The notes: a model not told the origin generated them from the sequence alone. A stretch of DNA of 64,000 nucleotides from Salinibacillus xinjiangensis (GCF_009649735.1 NZ_WJNH01000010.1:689-64688); one strand, 5' to 3'. Shown: positions 1-7,604, numbered from the stretch's first letter. Made by a program: numbers and translations.

Positions 1-182
1 AGCCCCGGTTTCCCGGAGTTATCCCAGTCTTACAGGCAGGTTGCCCACGTGTTACTCACCCGTCCGCCGCTCGTTCCACTAACGTCACCCCGGAGGGTTC
101 AGTTAGCTTCCCGCGCTCGACTTGCATGTATTAGGCACGCCGCCAGCGTTCGTCCTGAGCCAAGATCAAACTCTCCAAAATA
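1..182 (-). rRNA. 16S ribosomal RNA, 5' end (partial)
   Basis: Read on the minus strand, this is the start of 16S rRNA: GAGTTTGATCTTGGCTCAGG, then the GACGAACGCTGGCGGCGTGC block, the variable V1 loop, and the conserved GGCGGACGGGTGAGTAACACG stretch, running off the left edge. The mature 5' end is placed near 180 by counting back from GAGTTTG (E. coli position 8). The conserved GATCMTGG region has T where most bacteria have C or A. Only about 180 of roughly 1550 nt are present. It is transcribed leftward from the promoters at 316-536. Confidence 0.97.
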
Positions 183-315
183 GTATTGGATGTTTAAAAT
201 CCAAAAAGCTCATAATTAAATCAAATTGCTATTAAAATAGCGAATTGACGTACTGGTTGGTTTGTTCAGTTTTCAAGGTTCGAATAATGTTACCTCTCAA
301 AATAGCGACTTTATT

Positions 316-344
316 AATATAACAAATTAACAAGTTTGTGTCAA
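316..344 (-). promoter_or_regulatory. rRNA operon promoter, proximal
   Basis: On the minus strand there is a perfect -35 box TTGACA (339-344), a 17-bp spacer and a -10 box TATATT (316-321). It lies about 130 bp upstream of the 16S 5' end, the usual place for an rrn promoter. A palindrome TCGCTGTGACAGCGA (about 369-383) lies just upstream of it. Confidence 0.75.
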
Positions 345-391
345 TAACTTTTTTAATTTGTTTTTGCTTCGCTGTGACAGCGACAAAAAAT

Positions 392-421
392 AATATAACA
401 TATACATTCTAATTAATGCAA
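392..421 (-). promoter_or_regulatory. rRNA operon promoter, middle (weaker)
   Basis: TTGCAT (416-421) is followed, after 18 bp, by TATATT (392-397) on the minus strand. It matches the sigma-A consensus less well than its two neighbours but lies in line with them, so this rRNA operon may have three stacked promoters. Confidence 0.45.
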
Positions 422-507
422 TGATAAATTTTAAAAACCGCAATTTTTTCCTGGCAAAATTTTGTTGTCTTGCCGTTAAAATGCCTTGTTTTTTGCGGCA
501 GATATAT

Positions 508-536
508 AATATAGCACGGTATCATAACTTGTTCAA
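508..536 (-). promoter_or_regulatory. rRNA operon promoter, distal
   Basis: TTGAAC (531-536), a 17-bp spacer and TATATT (508-513) on the minus strand. The distance to the 16S start fits a P1-type promoter. The rest of 186-757 is AT-rich leader and upstream sequence; I see no other gene in it. Confidence 0.65.
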
Positions 537-757
537 CACCAAATCACTATCCAATTTTTGTCATAACATGATTGCACTTTAAGAGGTACGCTACCTACCA
601 CATCTGACTCTTCATCTATTTACAATAGAAGAAACTCATCCATAGTAATACAGATTTCTTAGCTTGAATAAAAGTTACTTTTTAAACCAAGCCCAATTCC
701 CACTAGACACTTCACCCATATTTATAAATACGAATATGCTGTACAAGAGAATTCGAG

Positions 758-1513
758 GTGGTGATTCAAATCAAAGAGCTTTATCAAAATACACCAACGA
801 ATCAAAAGCAGCTTAATCCTTGGGAAAAGTCCATCCTTAAACAATTCGAGGCTAAAATGTCCGATAAAGACAGACCATTCCCATGTATACCTGCGACTAT
901 AGGCTTCTCGCTAAACCACCTAAGGTATGGCTTTATAGGTGACCCGAGAAAACACACTACTATTTTAGAACTTTCATCCCTATTGAAAACTTTCACAGAG
1001 GTCTCAAGAAATATTGGGAACTATGCATCTCTTATTGTGTTTTATGAAATTCCAGTGGATATGAAGAACAACTACTCCGTTGAACAATATGAGCAATTAT
1101 TTTGGTACCAATTAAATGAACTAGCCGCCATTGATGACGAGATATGGCCAGAGGAGATTCCAACCGATCCCCATCGCCCGTTGTGGGAGTTTTGTTTTCA
1201 TGGTGAAAAGTATTTTATGTTTTGTGCAACTCCTGCCCACACGAATCGTAGGAGCCGACATTTTAATACCATGATGTTAGCCATTACGCCAAGATGGGTT
1301 TTAAAGGAATTTAACAAATCCCAAAATCAAGCTAAAAGGATTAAAGAACGAATCAGAAGGAGACTATCCCAATATGACTCCATCTCCGTACATCCTGATT
1401 TAAACAGCTATGGAGCAGAGGATAACTTTGAATGGAGACAATATTTCATCAGAGATGATGATACTTCCCTATCTAAGTGCCCCTTCCACCAATTTCTTAA
1501 TATATGGAAGTAA
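758..1513 (+). CDS. YqcI/YcgG family protein
   Basis: 251 aa, matching the YqcI/YcgG family. Its signature blocks are visible: FPCIPATIGF near residue 43, ATPAHTNRRSRHFN near 155, and CPFHQF near the C-terminus. Characterised relatives include GntA, a heme-dependent N-hydroxylase of guanitoxin biosynthesis. The role here is unknown, and a heme enzyme is only an inference from the family. The start is GTG at 758 or 761, with AAGAGA as a modest ribosome binding site; no in-frame ATG lies nearby upstream. It stands alone, divergent from the rRNA operon and convergent with the two tRNA genes. Confidence 0.85.
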   Translation: MVIQIKELYQNTPTNQKQLNPWEKSILKQFEAKMSDKDRPFPCIPATIGFSLNHLRYGFIGDPRKHTTILELSSLLKTFTEVSRNIGNYASLIVFYEIPVDMKNNYSVEQYEQLFWYQLNELAAIDDEIWPEEIPTDPHRPLWEFCFHGEKYFMFCATPAHTNRRSRHFNTMMLAITPRWVLKEFNKSQNQAKRIKERIRRRLSQYDSISVHPDLNSYGAEDNFEWRQYFIRDDDTSLSKCPFHQFLNIWK

Positions 1514-1514
1514 C

Positions 1515-1550
1515 GAAAAAAGACTACAATTAATCGTGTAATTGTAGTCT
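1515..1550 (-). terminator. Rho-independent terminator of the tRNA pair
   Basis: Perfect 12-bp stem (1521-1532 with 1539-1550). On the minus strand it is followed by a run of six T, so it ends transcripts leaving the tRNA genes. In the plus direction there is no T-run. Confidence 0.85.
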
Positions 1551-1580
1551 TCAGTATCTATAGGAGGAACTACATATAAT

Positions 1581-1651
1581 GGAGAAGGAGGGAATTGAAC
1601 CCTCGCACTGCCATATGCAGTGGGCCACCCATTTGGCCAGATAACTTCTCC
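1581..1651 (-). tRNA. tRNA-like gene without canonical anticodon (pseudo-tRNA)
   Basis: 71 nt with a perfect 7-bp acceptor stem (GGAGAAG / CTTCTCC) and a perfect 5-bp T-arm (GAGGG, loop TTCAATT, CCCTC). The middle is abnormal. The only good anticodon-like stem is CACTG/CAGTG closing a loop CATATGG, which lacks the universal U33, so no decoding triplet can be assigned. The D-arm GGCC-loop-GGCC lies six rather than two nucleotides after the acceptor stem, and the variable loop is almost absent. No CCA is encoded. It lies 1 nt from tRNA-Asn and shares its terminator. The intact outer arms argue against random decay. A pseudo-tRNA (tRNA-Other) is known from the Bacillus cereus group; homology to it is untested. 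Confidence 0.6.
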
Positions 1652-1652
1652 A

Positions 1653-1730
1653 TGGCTCCACAGGTAGGATTCGAACCTACGACCGATCGGTTAACAGCCG
1701 ATTGCTCTACCACTGAGCAGCTACTGTGGA
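1653..1730 (-). tRNA. tRNA-Asn(GTT) with 3-nt insertion before the D-stem
   Basis: The anticodon loop is CTGTTAA within the stem TCGGC/ACCGA, giving anticodon GTT. The acceptor stem TCCACAG/CTGTGGA, discriminator G, encoded CCA and a perfect T-arm are present. Bacillus tRNA-Asn normally reads TAGCTCAGTGG after the acceptor stem. Here it reads TAGCTGCTCAGTGG, a 3-nt (GCT) duplication between position 9 and the D-stem, making 78 nt instead of 75. The molecule could be functional with a bulge, or defective. Confidence 0.85.
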
Positions 1731-1780
1731 ATGATGCAATCCTTTACTATTATGATTCGGATTCCAAGTTTTTATACAGT

Positions 1781-1820
1781 AAAAAGGATCCAATCTCCTT
1801 AAAGAATTGGACCCTTTTTT
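1781..1820. terminator. Bidirectional terminator
   Basis: The stem GGATCCAAT / ATTGGACCC is flanked by AAAAA on the left and TTTTTT on the right. It can end the SDR gene transcript on the minus strand and separates it from the tRNA genes. Confidence 0.8.
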
Positions 1821-1822
1821 AT

Positions 1823-2473
1823 TTAGACTGAAGCAACAGCTTCCTTAATTGGCGTATTTCCTGTCACAACCTGGAACTGCTTCCCGATTGTTTTCTCATT
1901 TTCTAGGGCAGCCACAATCACTCTTGCTACATCCTCACGTGGAACTTCACCGCGGTCCACTCTTGGCGCTGCCTGTACTTGCCCCTTGCCTTCATCATTT
2001 GTTAACGCACCTGGTTGGACAATCGTATAATCCAAATCTGTACGCTTTAACCACTCATCCGCATAATGCTTCGCGGCTACATATGGTGCAAAGGATTCAG
2101 GTGCTGATTGAATCGCCTCGCGTGTTGTATCAAAGGAACTTACCATCACAAACCGTTTCACACCAGCAACCTTAGCTGCCTCGATGGTTTTTACCGCACC
2201 ATCTAAATCAATCATGATCGTTTTATCTTTTCCAGTGTGCGGACCAGAGCCTGCCGTAAATACAATGGCGTCCACTCCCTCAGCAGCCTTGGCAATTGCA
2301 TCGATATCGTCTTCAAGATCCACCACTGCCGTTTCCGCACCTAAATTTTCAAAAAAGGAAGCCTGCTCCTGCTTGCGGATCATTGCTCTCGCATCCAGGC
2401 TGTCACTCTCTTGAATAAAAGAAACAAGATGCTTTCCAATTTGCCCATTTGCTCCAACTACAAGAACCTTCAT
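1823..2473 (-). CDS. SDR/NmrA-type NAD(P)-binding oxidoreductase (YhfK-like)
   Basis: 216 aa. It begins with the Rossmann motif VVGANGQIGKHL and carries SSFDTTR with YVAAKHYADEW, a Y-x-x-x-K catalytic pair of atypical short-chain dehydrogenases, and IVQPGALTND. It resembles the B. subtilis YhfK group of NAD(P)-binding sugar-epimerase-like proteins; the substrate is unknown. The start is the ATG at 2473, because AAGGA lies 8 nt upstream. An open frame continues 15 codons further but the first in-frame ATGs there are too close to that site. It is monocistronic, ending in the terminator at 1781-1820. Confidence 0.85.
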   Translation of the reverse strand: MKVLVVGANGQIGKHLVSFIQESDSLDARAMIRKQEQASFFENLGAETAVVDLEDDIDAIAKAAEGVDAIVFTAGSGPHTGKDKTIMIDLDGAVKTIEAAKVAGVKRFVMVSSFDTTREAIQSAPESFAPYVAAKHYADEWLKRTDLDYTIVQPGALTNDEGKGQVQAAPRVDRGEVPREDVARVIVAALENEKTIGKQFQVVTGNTPIKEAVASV

Positions 2474-2653
2474 TTTCTTCATCCTTTCTATGTAAATAGT
2501 GTAAATCCCAATTCCCATTTATTGTGGGTTCCTTATTTTTATCCTAAATCGAAAAAAGATGAATGTCTAGAAAACGGCTTCTAAACCTAATTGAATATTA
2601 TGTCAATTTAATCTAATATAAGAAATAACTGAATTTAATAAGGAGGGCCCGTA

Positions 2654-3823
2654 TTGAATCCTATACATAAACTATCAGAAAAAGATTTTAAGGATATATT
2701 CTCTTTATCCCAATTCGCCTTTCAATACAGATTGAGTGACGAAGAAATCAAAAAGAAAACAGAAGAAACGAAACGACATGTCATTTGGGGCATTAAAGAG
2801 GGTGATGAGCTAGCAGCCAAGCTTCATCTCATCCCGCTGTCCTGCTACATCAATGGAAAAAGCTTTCCAATGGGAGGCATTAGTAACGTTGCGACCTGGC
2901 CTGAATTTCGCAGGCAAGGAATGGTCAAGCAATTATTGGCTCACGCCTTACAATATATGAAAGCCAATGGCCAAACGCTCTCTTTTCTACATCCCTTTTC
3001 CTTTCCGTTTTACCGAAGATATGGTTGGGAATATACATTTAATGAGAAAGAATACACCATTCCCATTGAAAAATTTAAGAAAAAATGGGAAACCAAAGGC
3101 TACATGAGACGAATCAAGCACGATTACACATTGCTCGATCAGGTTTATAACGAGTACGCGAAAAACTATAACGGCATGCTCAATCGTGATGAAAAATGGT
3201 GGAAACAACGGGTGTTGAAGGAGGAGTATCAGGTCGCTGTATCCTATGATGAACATGAAGCAGCCGCTGGATATGTGATATATCAAGTAAAAAAAGACAT
3301 CATGAACATTATGGAATTGGTATATACCAATCTTGCAAGTCTGAAACAACTACTAGAGTTCATCGGCAACCACGATTCCATGGTGAAAAAGGTAGAAATG
3401 GTCGTGCCTGAAAATGATACCCTTCCGCTTCTAATAGATGAGCCACGCTTCGAGCAAAAAATTAATCCTTATTTTATGGCTCGCATTGTGGACGTCCAGA
3501 AATTTTTAAAGGATTTTTCTTATGAACAGCCATCAGACGAATCAGCAACTTCTATAGCAATCACCGTGGAGGATGACTTTTTTCCAGAAAATAGCGGTAC
3601 CTATTTCATCCAGCCATCTAGTAACAATGTTTCATATAGTCGCTCAGTGGTGAAATCAGAGAGCATTCAGTGTTCCATTCAAATATTAACCGGGATGTTT
3701 TTAGGCTTTAAACGCCCCATGGAATATTATGATACTGGTTTATTGAGTGGGGATGTTTCATCAATTCAACACCTTGAGAAGTTGATTCCTCATCGCCAGA
3801 CATTTCTGGCTGACTTTTTTTAG
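2654..3823 (+). CDS. GNAT acetyltransferase, Eis family
   Basis: 389 aa, the typical length of Eis-family enzymes. The N-terminal GNAT domain has the acetyl-CoA loop ATWPEFRRQGMVKQLL (near residues 82-97) and HPFSFPFYRRYGWEY (near 113-127), a hallmark of Eis. The central and C-terminal parts correspond to the second GNAT-like fold and the sterol-carrier-like domain (GMFLGFKRP near 352). Mycobacterial Eis acetylates amines such as aminoglycosides; the substrate here is unknown. The start is TTG at 2654 with the strong site AAGGAGGG. It is followed by a strong terminator, so the unit is monocistronic. Confidence 0.9.
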   Translation: MNPIHKLSEKDFKDIFSLSQFAFQYRLSDEEIKKKTEETKRHVIWGIKEGDELAAKLHLIPLSCYINGKSFPMGGISNVATWPEFRRQGMVKQLLAHALQYMKANGQTLSFLHPFSFPFYRRYGWEYTFNEKEYTIPIEKFKKKWETKGYMRRIKHDYTLLDQVYNEYAKNYNGMLNRDEKWWKQRVLKEEYQVAVSYDEHEAAAGYVIYQVKKDIMNIMELVYTNLASLKQLLEFIGNHDSMVKKVEMVVPENDTLPLLIDEPRFEQKINPYFMARIVDVQKFLKDFSYEQPSDESATSIAITVEDDFFPENSGTYFIQPSSNNVSYSRSVVKSESIQCSIQILTGMFLGFKRPMEYYDTGLLSGDVSSIQHLEKLIPHRQTFLADFF

Positions 3824-3833
3824 AATCTATGTG

Positions 3834-3880
3834 ATCAGACACTCAACAGCGTGCGTGCCGTTTGAGTGTCTGATTTTTTT
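3834..3880 (+). terminator. Rho-independent terminator of the Eis-family gene
   Basis: A 13-bp stem (3834-3846 with 3862-3874) is followed by a run of T. The stem is perfect and GC-containing, so it is a strong terminator. Confidence 0.92.
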
Positions 3881-3905
3881 GGTTTAAGGTGTGCCGATGC
3901 AGTGT

Positions 3906-4257
3906 TTCAGCATTTGGGCTGGTATCTTTAGCGATTTTGTGGTGGTCTTTAGTATATTTTTGGACTTTAGCATTTGGGTAGCGTTCTTCAGCATGCTTGG
4001 GCTGCGGTTCAGCTTTTATTTACTGTTCTTTAGTGAAACGACGCGACACTTTAGCATTATCACTCGTCTTCAGCTTTTGAGGCTCAAACTCTAGCATTTC
4101 AAGGCCCTTTTTCAGCATCTGCTAGGGCTTCAGCATAACTGGAGCATTTTTTAGCCAACTCGCGGTAGACTTCAGCCTCCTCCTCACCAACTTCAGCATA
4201 TCAACCCATGACTTTAGCATTCCACCACCTATCTTTAGCATCTTCTCGGCCTTCAGC
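3906..4257 (+). repeat. 21-bp phased array, TTYAGC(AT) motif, copy 1
   Basis: Eighteen copies of TTTAGC or TTCAGC (often extended to ..AGCAT, a few with one mismatch) start at 3906, 3927, 3948, 3966, 3987, 4008, 4029, 4050, 4069, 4090, 4111, 4129, 4150, 4171, 4192, 4213, 4234 and 4252. The step is 21 bp except for three of 18 and one of 19. The bases between motifs are not conserved. On the minus strand the unit reads GCTGAAG/GCTAAAG and could encode a heptad (A-E/K-x5), but stop codons interrupt every frame. It lies between convergent genes. This accounts for the gap 3881-4300. Confidence 0.9.
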
Positions 4258-4301
4258 ATAGCGAACCCATAACGGACTTAAGCAAGCACACCCATCTCAC
4301 A

Positions 4302-4335
4302 AAAGAAAAAGAGACCCCCCCCAAGGATCCCTTTC
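4302..4335 (-). terminator. Probable terminator of the MetE-like gene
   Basis: On the minus strand, AAAGGGATCC and GGTCTCTTT form an imperfect stem around a G-rich loop, followed by a T-rich tract. It lies immediately after the stop codon of the methyltransferase gene. Confidence 0.6.
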
Positions 4336-4350
4336 AACTAAAGCAATATC

Positions 4351-5454
4351 TTAACCCCAAACTTCCTCAGCAATCTCCACAATAAACTTCAACTTATTCC
4401 ACTGCTCTTCCTCAGTCAGCTTATTCCCATGATGAGTTGATGCAAAGCCACATTGCGGACTTAAAGACAACTGTTCTAGCGGAATATGTTTAGTAGCCTC
4501 GTGAATACGAGCTTTAATCGCCTCTTTATCCTCAAGCTCACCATTTTTAGAAGTCACAAGGCCTAAAACAACTCTTGGCCCGTCATTCGGAATGTGCTCA
4601 AGTGGTTTAAAATCACCAGAACGCTCATCGTCATATTCAAGGAAAAATCCATCTACCTTTTCCTGTGCTAGCAAGGTAGGTGCAATCAAAGAATAGCTGC
4701 CTTCGAATGCCCATGTAGATTGGTAGTTTCCACGACATAAGTGCTGAGTGACAATCAAGTCCTCAGGCTTATCCTCAAATACGCCATTAATCACACGCAA
4801 GGCTAAATCAATTAAATAGTCTCTGGAATATTTTCCATCATTAAACGGAATTTCTGGTGAAGAAAGGCCGGCAATATACACATCGTCAAGCTGCAAATAA
4901 CGAACGCCTGCATCATAAAAGGTCTTCACAGCATCGCGATAGGTTTGAATAATATCCTCAGCATATGCTTCAAGGTCGGGATAAACTTCCGGATTATGAA
5001 TTCCAGCGTTAAACAGCTGGTTAGGACTTGGAATCGTCTGCTTCACCACGGCACGACCATCTACAATCTCATTCAACTCAACAAAGTCCTGCACAAATGG
5101 ATGGTCTGGGTTAAATGAAATCTTTCCCGTGTTTCGCACATCATATTTTTCCGTTTCAACACCAACGAATTTATACCCAGTCTCTGGTACATAGCCCTCA
5201 ATTCCGTTCAAATGCTCCAAAAAGTCTAGATGGAACCAGGTGCGACGGAATTCCCCATCGGTTACAACCTGAAGGCCTAGCTCAATTTGTTTATCGACAA
5301 CTCGCTTAATCTCACTGTTTTCAACCTCGCGTAATTGCTCTTTTGTAATGTTTCCCTCTTTAAAATCCTTTCTCGCTTTATGTAGGTTCTCTGGTCGTAA
5401 AAGACTCCCAACGTGATCTGCTCGAAATGGCGCTTTCGTTAAAGTAATAGACAT
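4351..5454 (-). CDS. MetE C-terminal-type methyltransferase (YxjG/YxjH-like)
   Basis: 367 aa, about half the length of full MetE, matching the short cobalamin-independent methionine-synthase-like proteins YxjG/YxjH of Bacillus. Visible motifs are APFRADHVGSLLRP at the N-terminus, VTDGEFRR near 68, YLQLDDVYI near 190, VTQHLCRGN near 238 (probable zinc-ligand His and Cys), and LSPQCGFAST near 333, which supplies the last zinc Cys. It probably transfers a methyl group to homocysteine; the methyl donor cannot be told. The start is ATG at 5454, spaced correctly from AAGGGGA; an ATG at 5460 is too close. An S-box riboswitch upstream supports a methionine role. Confidence 0.88.
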   Translation of the reverse strand: MSITLTKAPFRADHVGSLLRPENLHKARKDFKEGNITKEQLREVENSEIKRVVDKQIELGLQVVTDGEFRRTWFHLDFLEHLNGIEGYVPETGYKFVGVETEKYDVRNTGKISFNPDHPFVQDFVELNEIVDGRAVVKQTIPSPNQLFNAGIHNPEVYPDLEAYAEDIIQTYRDAVKTFYDAGVRYLQLDDVYIAGLSSPEIPFNDGKYSRDYLIDLALRVINGVFEDKPEDLIVTQHLCRGNYQSTWAFEGSYSLIAPTLLAQEKVDGFFLEYDDERSGDFKPLEHIPNDGPRVVLGLVTSKNGELEDKEAIKARIHEATKHIPLEQLSLSPQCGFASTHHGNKLTEEEQWNKLKFIVEIAEEVWG

Positions 5455-5503
5455 CTTCATTCCCCTTTTCTATATTTTTTGTTCGGCAAATGCTAGACCA
5501 ATT

Positions 5504-5537
5504 AAAAAACCCTCTTCATCCATAAGAAGAGGGTTAG
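5504..5537 (-). terminator. Riboswitch-controlled terminator
   Basis: On the minus strand AACCCTCTTC pairs with GAAGAGGGTT and is followed by a T-run. It lies between the S-box aptamer and the start codon and forms the OFF state of the switch. Confidence 0.88.
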
Positions 5538-5555
5538 ATTATGTAACATCATCGC

Positions 5556-5660
5556 TCTTCTTATCTTCTAGCATTGCGCTACTGGAATTGGCACAGTACT
5601 GAATTCAGTCTGTTGCCGAGGCTTCGTCGGGCCAGTCCCTCCACCTCTCTGGATAAGAAT
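5556..5660 (-). promoter_or_regulatory. SAM-I (S-box) riboswitch
   Basis: Minus-strand sequence shows the S-box core CTTATCCAGAGAGGTGGAGG, then GACTGGCCC, GAAGCC and CGGCAAC, closed by a P1 helix TCTTATC/GATAAGA. With the downstream terminator it should stop transcription of the MetE-like gene when S-adenosylmethionine is plentiful. Confidence 0.95.
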
Positions 5661-5712
5661 TGTAAAAATATTTAATTATTAATCAATACAATACAGGTAT
5701 TGAATTGGAAAG

Positions 5713-6531
5713 TCAAGAAGAAAATCCAAAATCATATCCAACATATGAAAAGTCTTCTACATAACCCAAACCCTTCGCAATCGCGACTGAAGGTCTATTT
5801 TCCACCATACAATCCCAATACGGATGAACTCCCTCATCGAAACAGGCCTGCAGATAATAGTGGGCAAGCTTTTTCGCTAGCTTCTTCCCACGATGTTCTT
5901 TTACCGTTTCAATCGCAATGGTATGCTCTCTACCACTAGAATAGTTGGAGTAACAGACAGCCACCACTACCTGGTCTTTCATCACACAATAGCCCATGCC
6001 CCTTTCCATAAAATCCTCCATAGTCGACCAGGATTCCAGCACTTTGTCCCGCATAAAATGGTGGGAAGCAGAGTTTAACAAATCAATGGAAATCCGGTGA
6101 ATCTCATAATTACCCGCGATAGTAGGCTCCATGGCTTTTCGATATTGATCAGAATTAATTGAATAGACCCTTGACGTCCAACTTCCTAATTCGCGGTGTG
6201 GAAATAGCTTTGGGATAACCTTGCCCCACTGATCATTAGACCCAATTGCTTCAAAGCAGTCAAGACCTTCCTTTTTCGCTGCTGGGGCGATAACTAAGTC
6301 TATAAATGAATTGATGTGCTCGTTAAAATGTGGGTTTCGTTCGTCGCCGATAAAGAAAAACCCATCATGATCCCCTAGCCAAACGAGCGCGGTGTTAGGC
6401 GAATCCACATCATCGACAAACACTCGACCAGGATTGTGCCCATGGATAATCGCTTTCACCTCTATATGCCTCTGGTTATTGGCCAATTCCTGACACTTTG
6501 AAAAATCCTTTTTATTTAACTCGTAAATCAC
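5713..6531 (-). CDS. GNAT family N-acetyltransferase (two-domain)
   Basis: 272 aa, resembling the Firmicutes GNAT_acetyltran family. The N-terminal half is poorly conserved. The C-terminal half has the acetyl-CoA fold: MKDQVVVAVCYSNYSS near 185, then IAIETVKEHRGKKLAKKLAHYY near 209-230, containing the R/Q-x-x-G-x-A-like loop, and VENRPSVAIAKGLGYVEDF near 246-264, the usual motif B. The substrate is unknown. The gene lies 15 bp downstream of a small hypothetical gene on the same strand, so the two are probably cotranscribed. Confidence 0.82.
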   Translation of the reverse strand: MIYELNKKDFSKCQELANNQRHIEVKAIIHGHNPGRVFVDDVDSPNTALVWLGDHDGFFFIGDERNPHFNEHINSFIDLVIAPAAKKEGLDCFEAIGSNDQWGKVIPKLFPHRELGSWTSRVYSINSDQYRKAMEPTIAGNYEIHRISIDLLNSASHHFMRDKVLESWSTMEDFMERGMGYCVMKDQVVVAVCYSNYSSGREHTIAIETVKEHRGKKLAKKLAHYYLQACFDEGVHPYWDCMVENRPSVAIAKGLGYVEDFSYVGYDFGFSS

Positions 6532-6546
6532 GGCATTCCCCTCATT

Positions 6547-6888
6547 TCAAACAGACTTATACACTTTGCTAAAATGATCCGCTAAAGCCCGCTCATTTCC
6601 TATGTCTATAAATCTACTAAGATAGTCTTTGATCCTCATATGTATGGTATTAATCACGTGTTGAAATTCATCTTTATGATTCTCATAAAAATCATAATTA
6701 ATGTCCCGAATAGCATAGATCCACCTTTTCCCAATGTGTTTCACCTTAATTTGGACTAAATCAATGCAAAGTAGCTCATAAAAAAATTCCTCATCAAAAT
6801 ACTCGATTTGAATGGTAGCCTCTTTTGGATTATTCTTAAGTTCAGATTTTGTAAATGAGATGCTGACTCCGTTCACTTCTTTTAACAT
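6547..6888 (-). CDS. Hypothetical protein, 113 aa
   Basis: I do not recognise this protein. It has no signal peptide and no membrane segment. It is rich in charged and aromatic residues, with a predicted beta-rich first half (ISFTKSELKN, ATIQIEYFDEEFFYELLCI) and a helical second half. It precedes the GNAT gene by 15 bp on the same strand. The start ATG at 6888 has GGGGACTGGGGTT upstream, a weak ribosome binding site. The coding quality and operon position support a real gene. Confidence 0.6.
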   Translation of the reverse strand: MLKEVNGVSISFTKSELKNNPKEATIQIEYFDEEFFYELLCIDLVQIKVKHIGKRWIYAIRDINYDFYENHKDEFQHVINTIHMRIKDYLSRFIDIGNERALADHFSKVYKSV

Positions 6889-6960
6889 AACCCCAGTCCC
6901 CTTTCCGAATCCAATACGTTATAATTCGACATAATGAGCGAAAATCCTTTCTAAAAAGGA

Positions 6961-7132
6961 TTTAGCAAAATACTGGGGATCTATAGCCGAGTCACATTGA
7001 ATTTCAGCATCCTCCACTCGATCTTTAGCAATCTAGTCTCCAACTCTAGCATTTACCCCGCTCTTTAGCTTTTCTCCTCCTAAGTTCAGCATATCCGCCT
7101 ACACCTTTAGCATCCTCACCCCCAACTTCAGC
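6961..7132 (+). repeat. 21-bp phased array, TTYAGC(AT) motif, copy 2
   Basis: Nine motif copies start at 6961, 6982, 7003, 7024, 7045, 7064, 7085, 7106 and 7127: seven steps of exactly 21 bp and one of 19. Variants include TATAGC and TCTAGC. It lies between divergent genes, upstream of the cobalamin riboswitch, in the same orientation as copy 1. Confidence 0.9.
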
Positions 7133-7242
7133 ATATCCCACACACTCCAAGCAGCCCCACCAATCATCCAAAAAACAACTATTGACACAACCATATCTAG
7201 TGCCGTAACATGAAGAATGTAACTACATATAGCATTACCAAT

Positions 7243-7411
7243 AAATATGGTGTCAAACTAGATTTGATGACTTAATAGGGAATCTGGTGAAAGTCCAGAG
7301 CTGTCCCCGCAACTGTAAGTGCTGACGAGTGAAGATGAATCCACTGTCTATTTCATTAGATGGGAAGGCCTTCATGAGGTGAAAGCACAAGTCAGGAGAC
7401 CTGCCATATTT
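7243..7411 (+). promoter_or_regulatory. Cobalamin (B12) riboswitch
   Basis: The B12-box landmarks are present in order: GGTGAAAGTCCAGAGCTG, CCCGCAACTGTAAG, GATGGGAAGGC, and AAGTCAGGAGACCTGCC. P1 is formed by AAATATGG (7243-7250) with CCATATTT (7404-7411), an 8-bp perfect helix. It lies upstream of the thioesterase-ribonucleotide reductase operon. Confidence 0.96.
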
Positions 7412-7529
7412 ATCGCGTGTTATCTTCTTCGGGAGTTGAGGAGATAGAACGATGGTATTTTACTAGACAGGTCTCACACGACATACACCGAAAGAAATTT
7501 GTCTATTATACATATCAACGTCTCTTCAG

Positions 7530-7568
7530 ATCCCATCCTCTTGTTAAGAGTGATGGGATTTTTATATC
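7530..7568 (+). terminator. Riboswitch expression-platform terminator
   Basis: ATCCCATC (7530-7537) pairs with GATGGGAT (7552-7559) around a loop that itself contains CTCTT/AAGAG, followed by TTTTTATAT. It lies between the cobalamin aptamer and the first gene, so B12 probably switches the operon off by premature termination. Confidence 0.88.
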
Positions 7569-7604
7569 CTCGACTCCTCATTCTATTAAGAAATGAGGAA
7601 TTCT

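Noticed and set aside
1595-1831. A 78-codon plus-strand frame across the tRNA genes
   Set aside because: It is antisense to tRNA-like and tRNA-Asn sequence and to a terminator.
3891-4094. A 67-codon plus-strand frame rich in Phe-Ser-Ile with a 7-residue period
   Set aside because: It is the translation of the 21-bp TTYAGC array; there is no ribosome binding site, the array continues past the stop in another frame, and the other arrays do not keep an open frame.
3906-4257. CRISPR array
   Set aside because: The conserved part is only about six bases with 21-bp spacing, far shorter than CRISPR repeats, and no cas genes are nearby.
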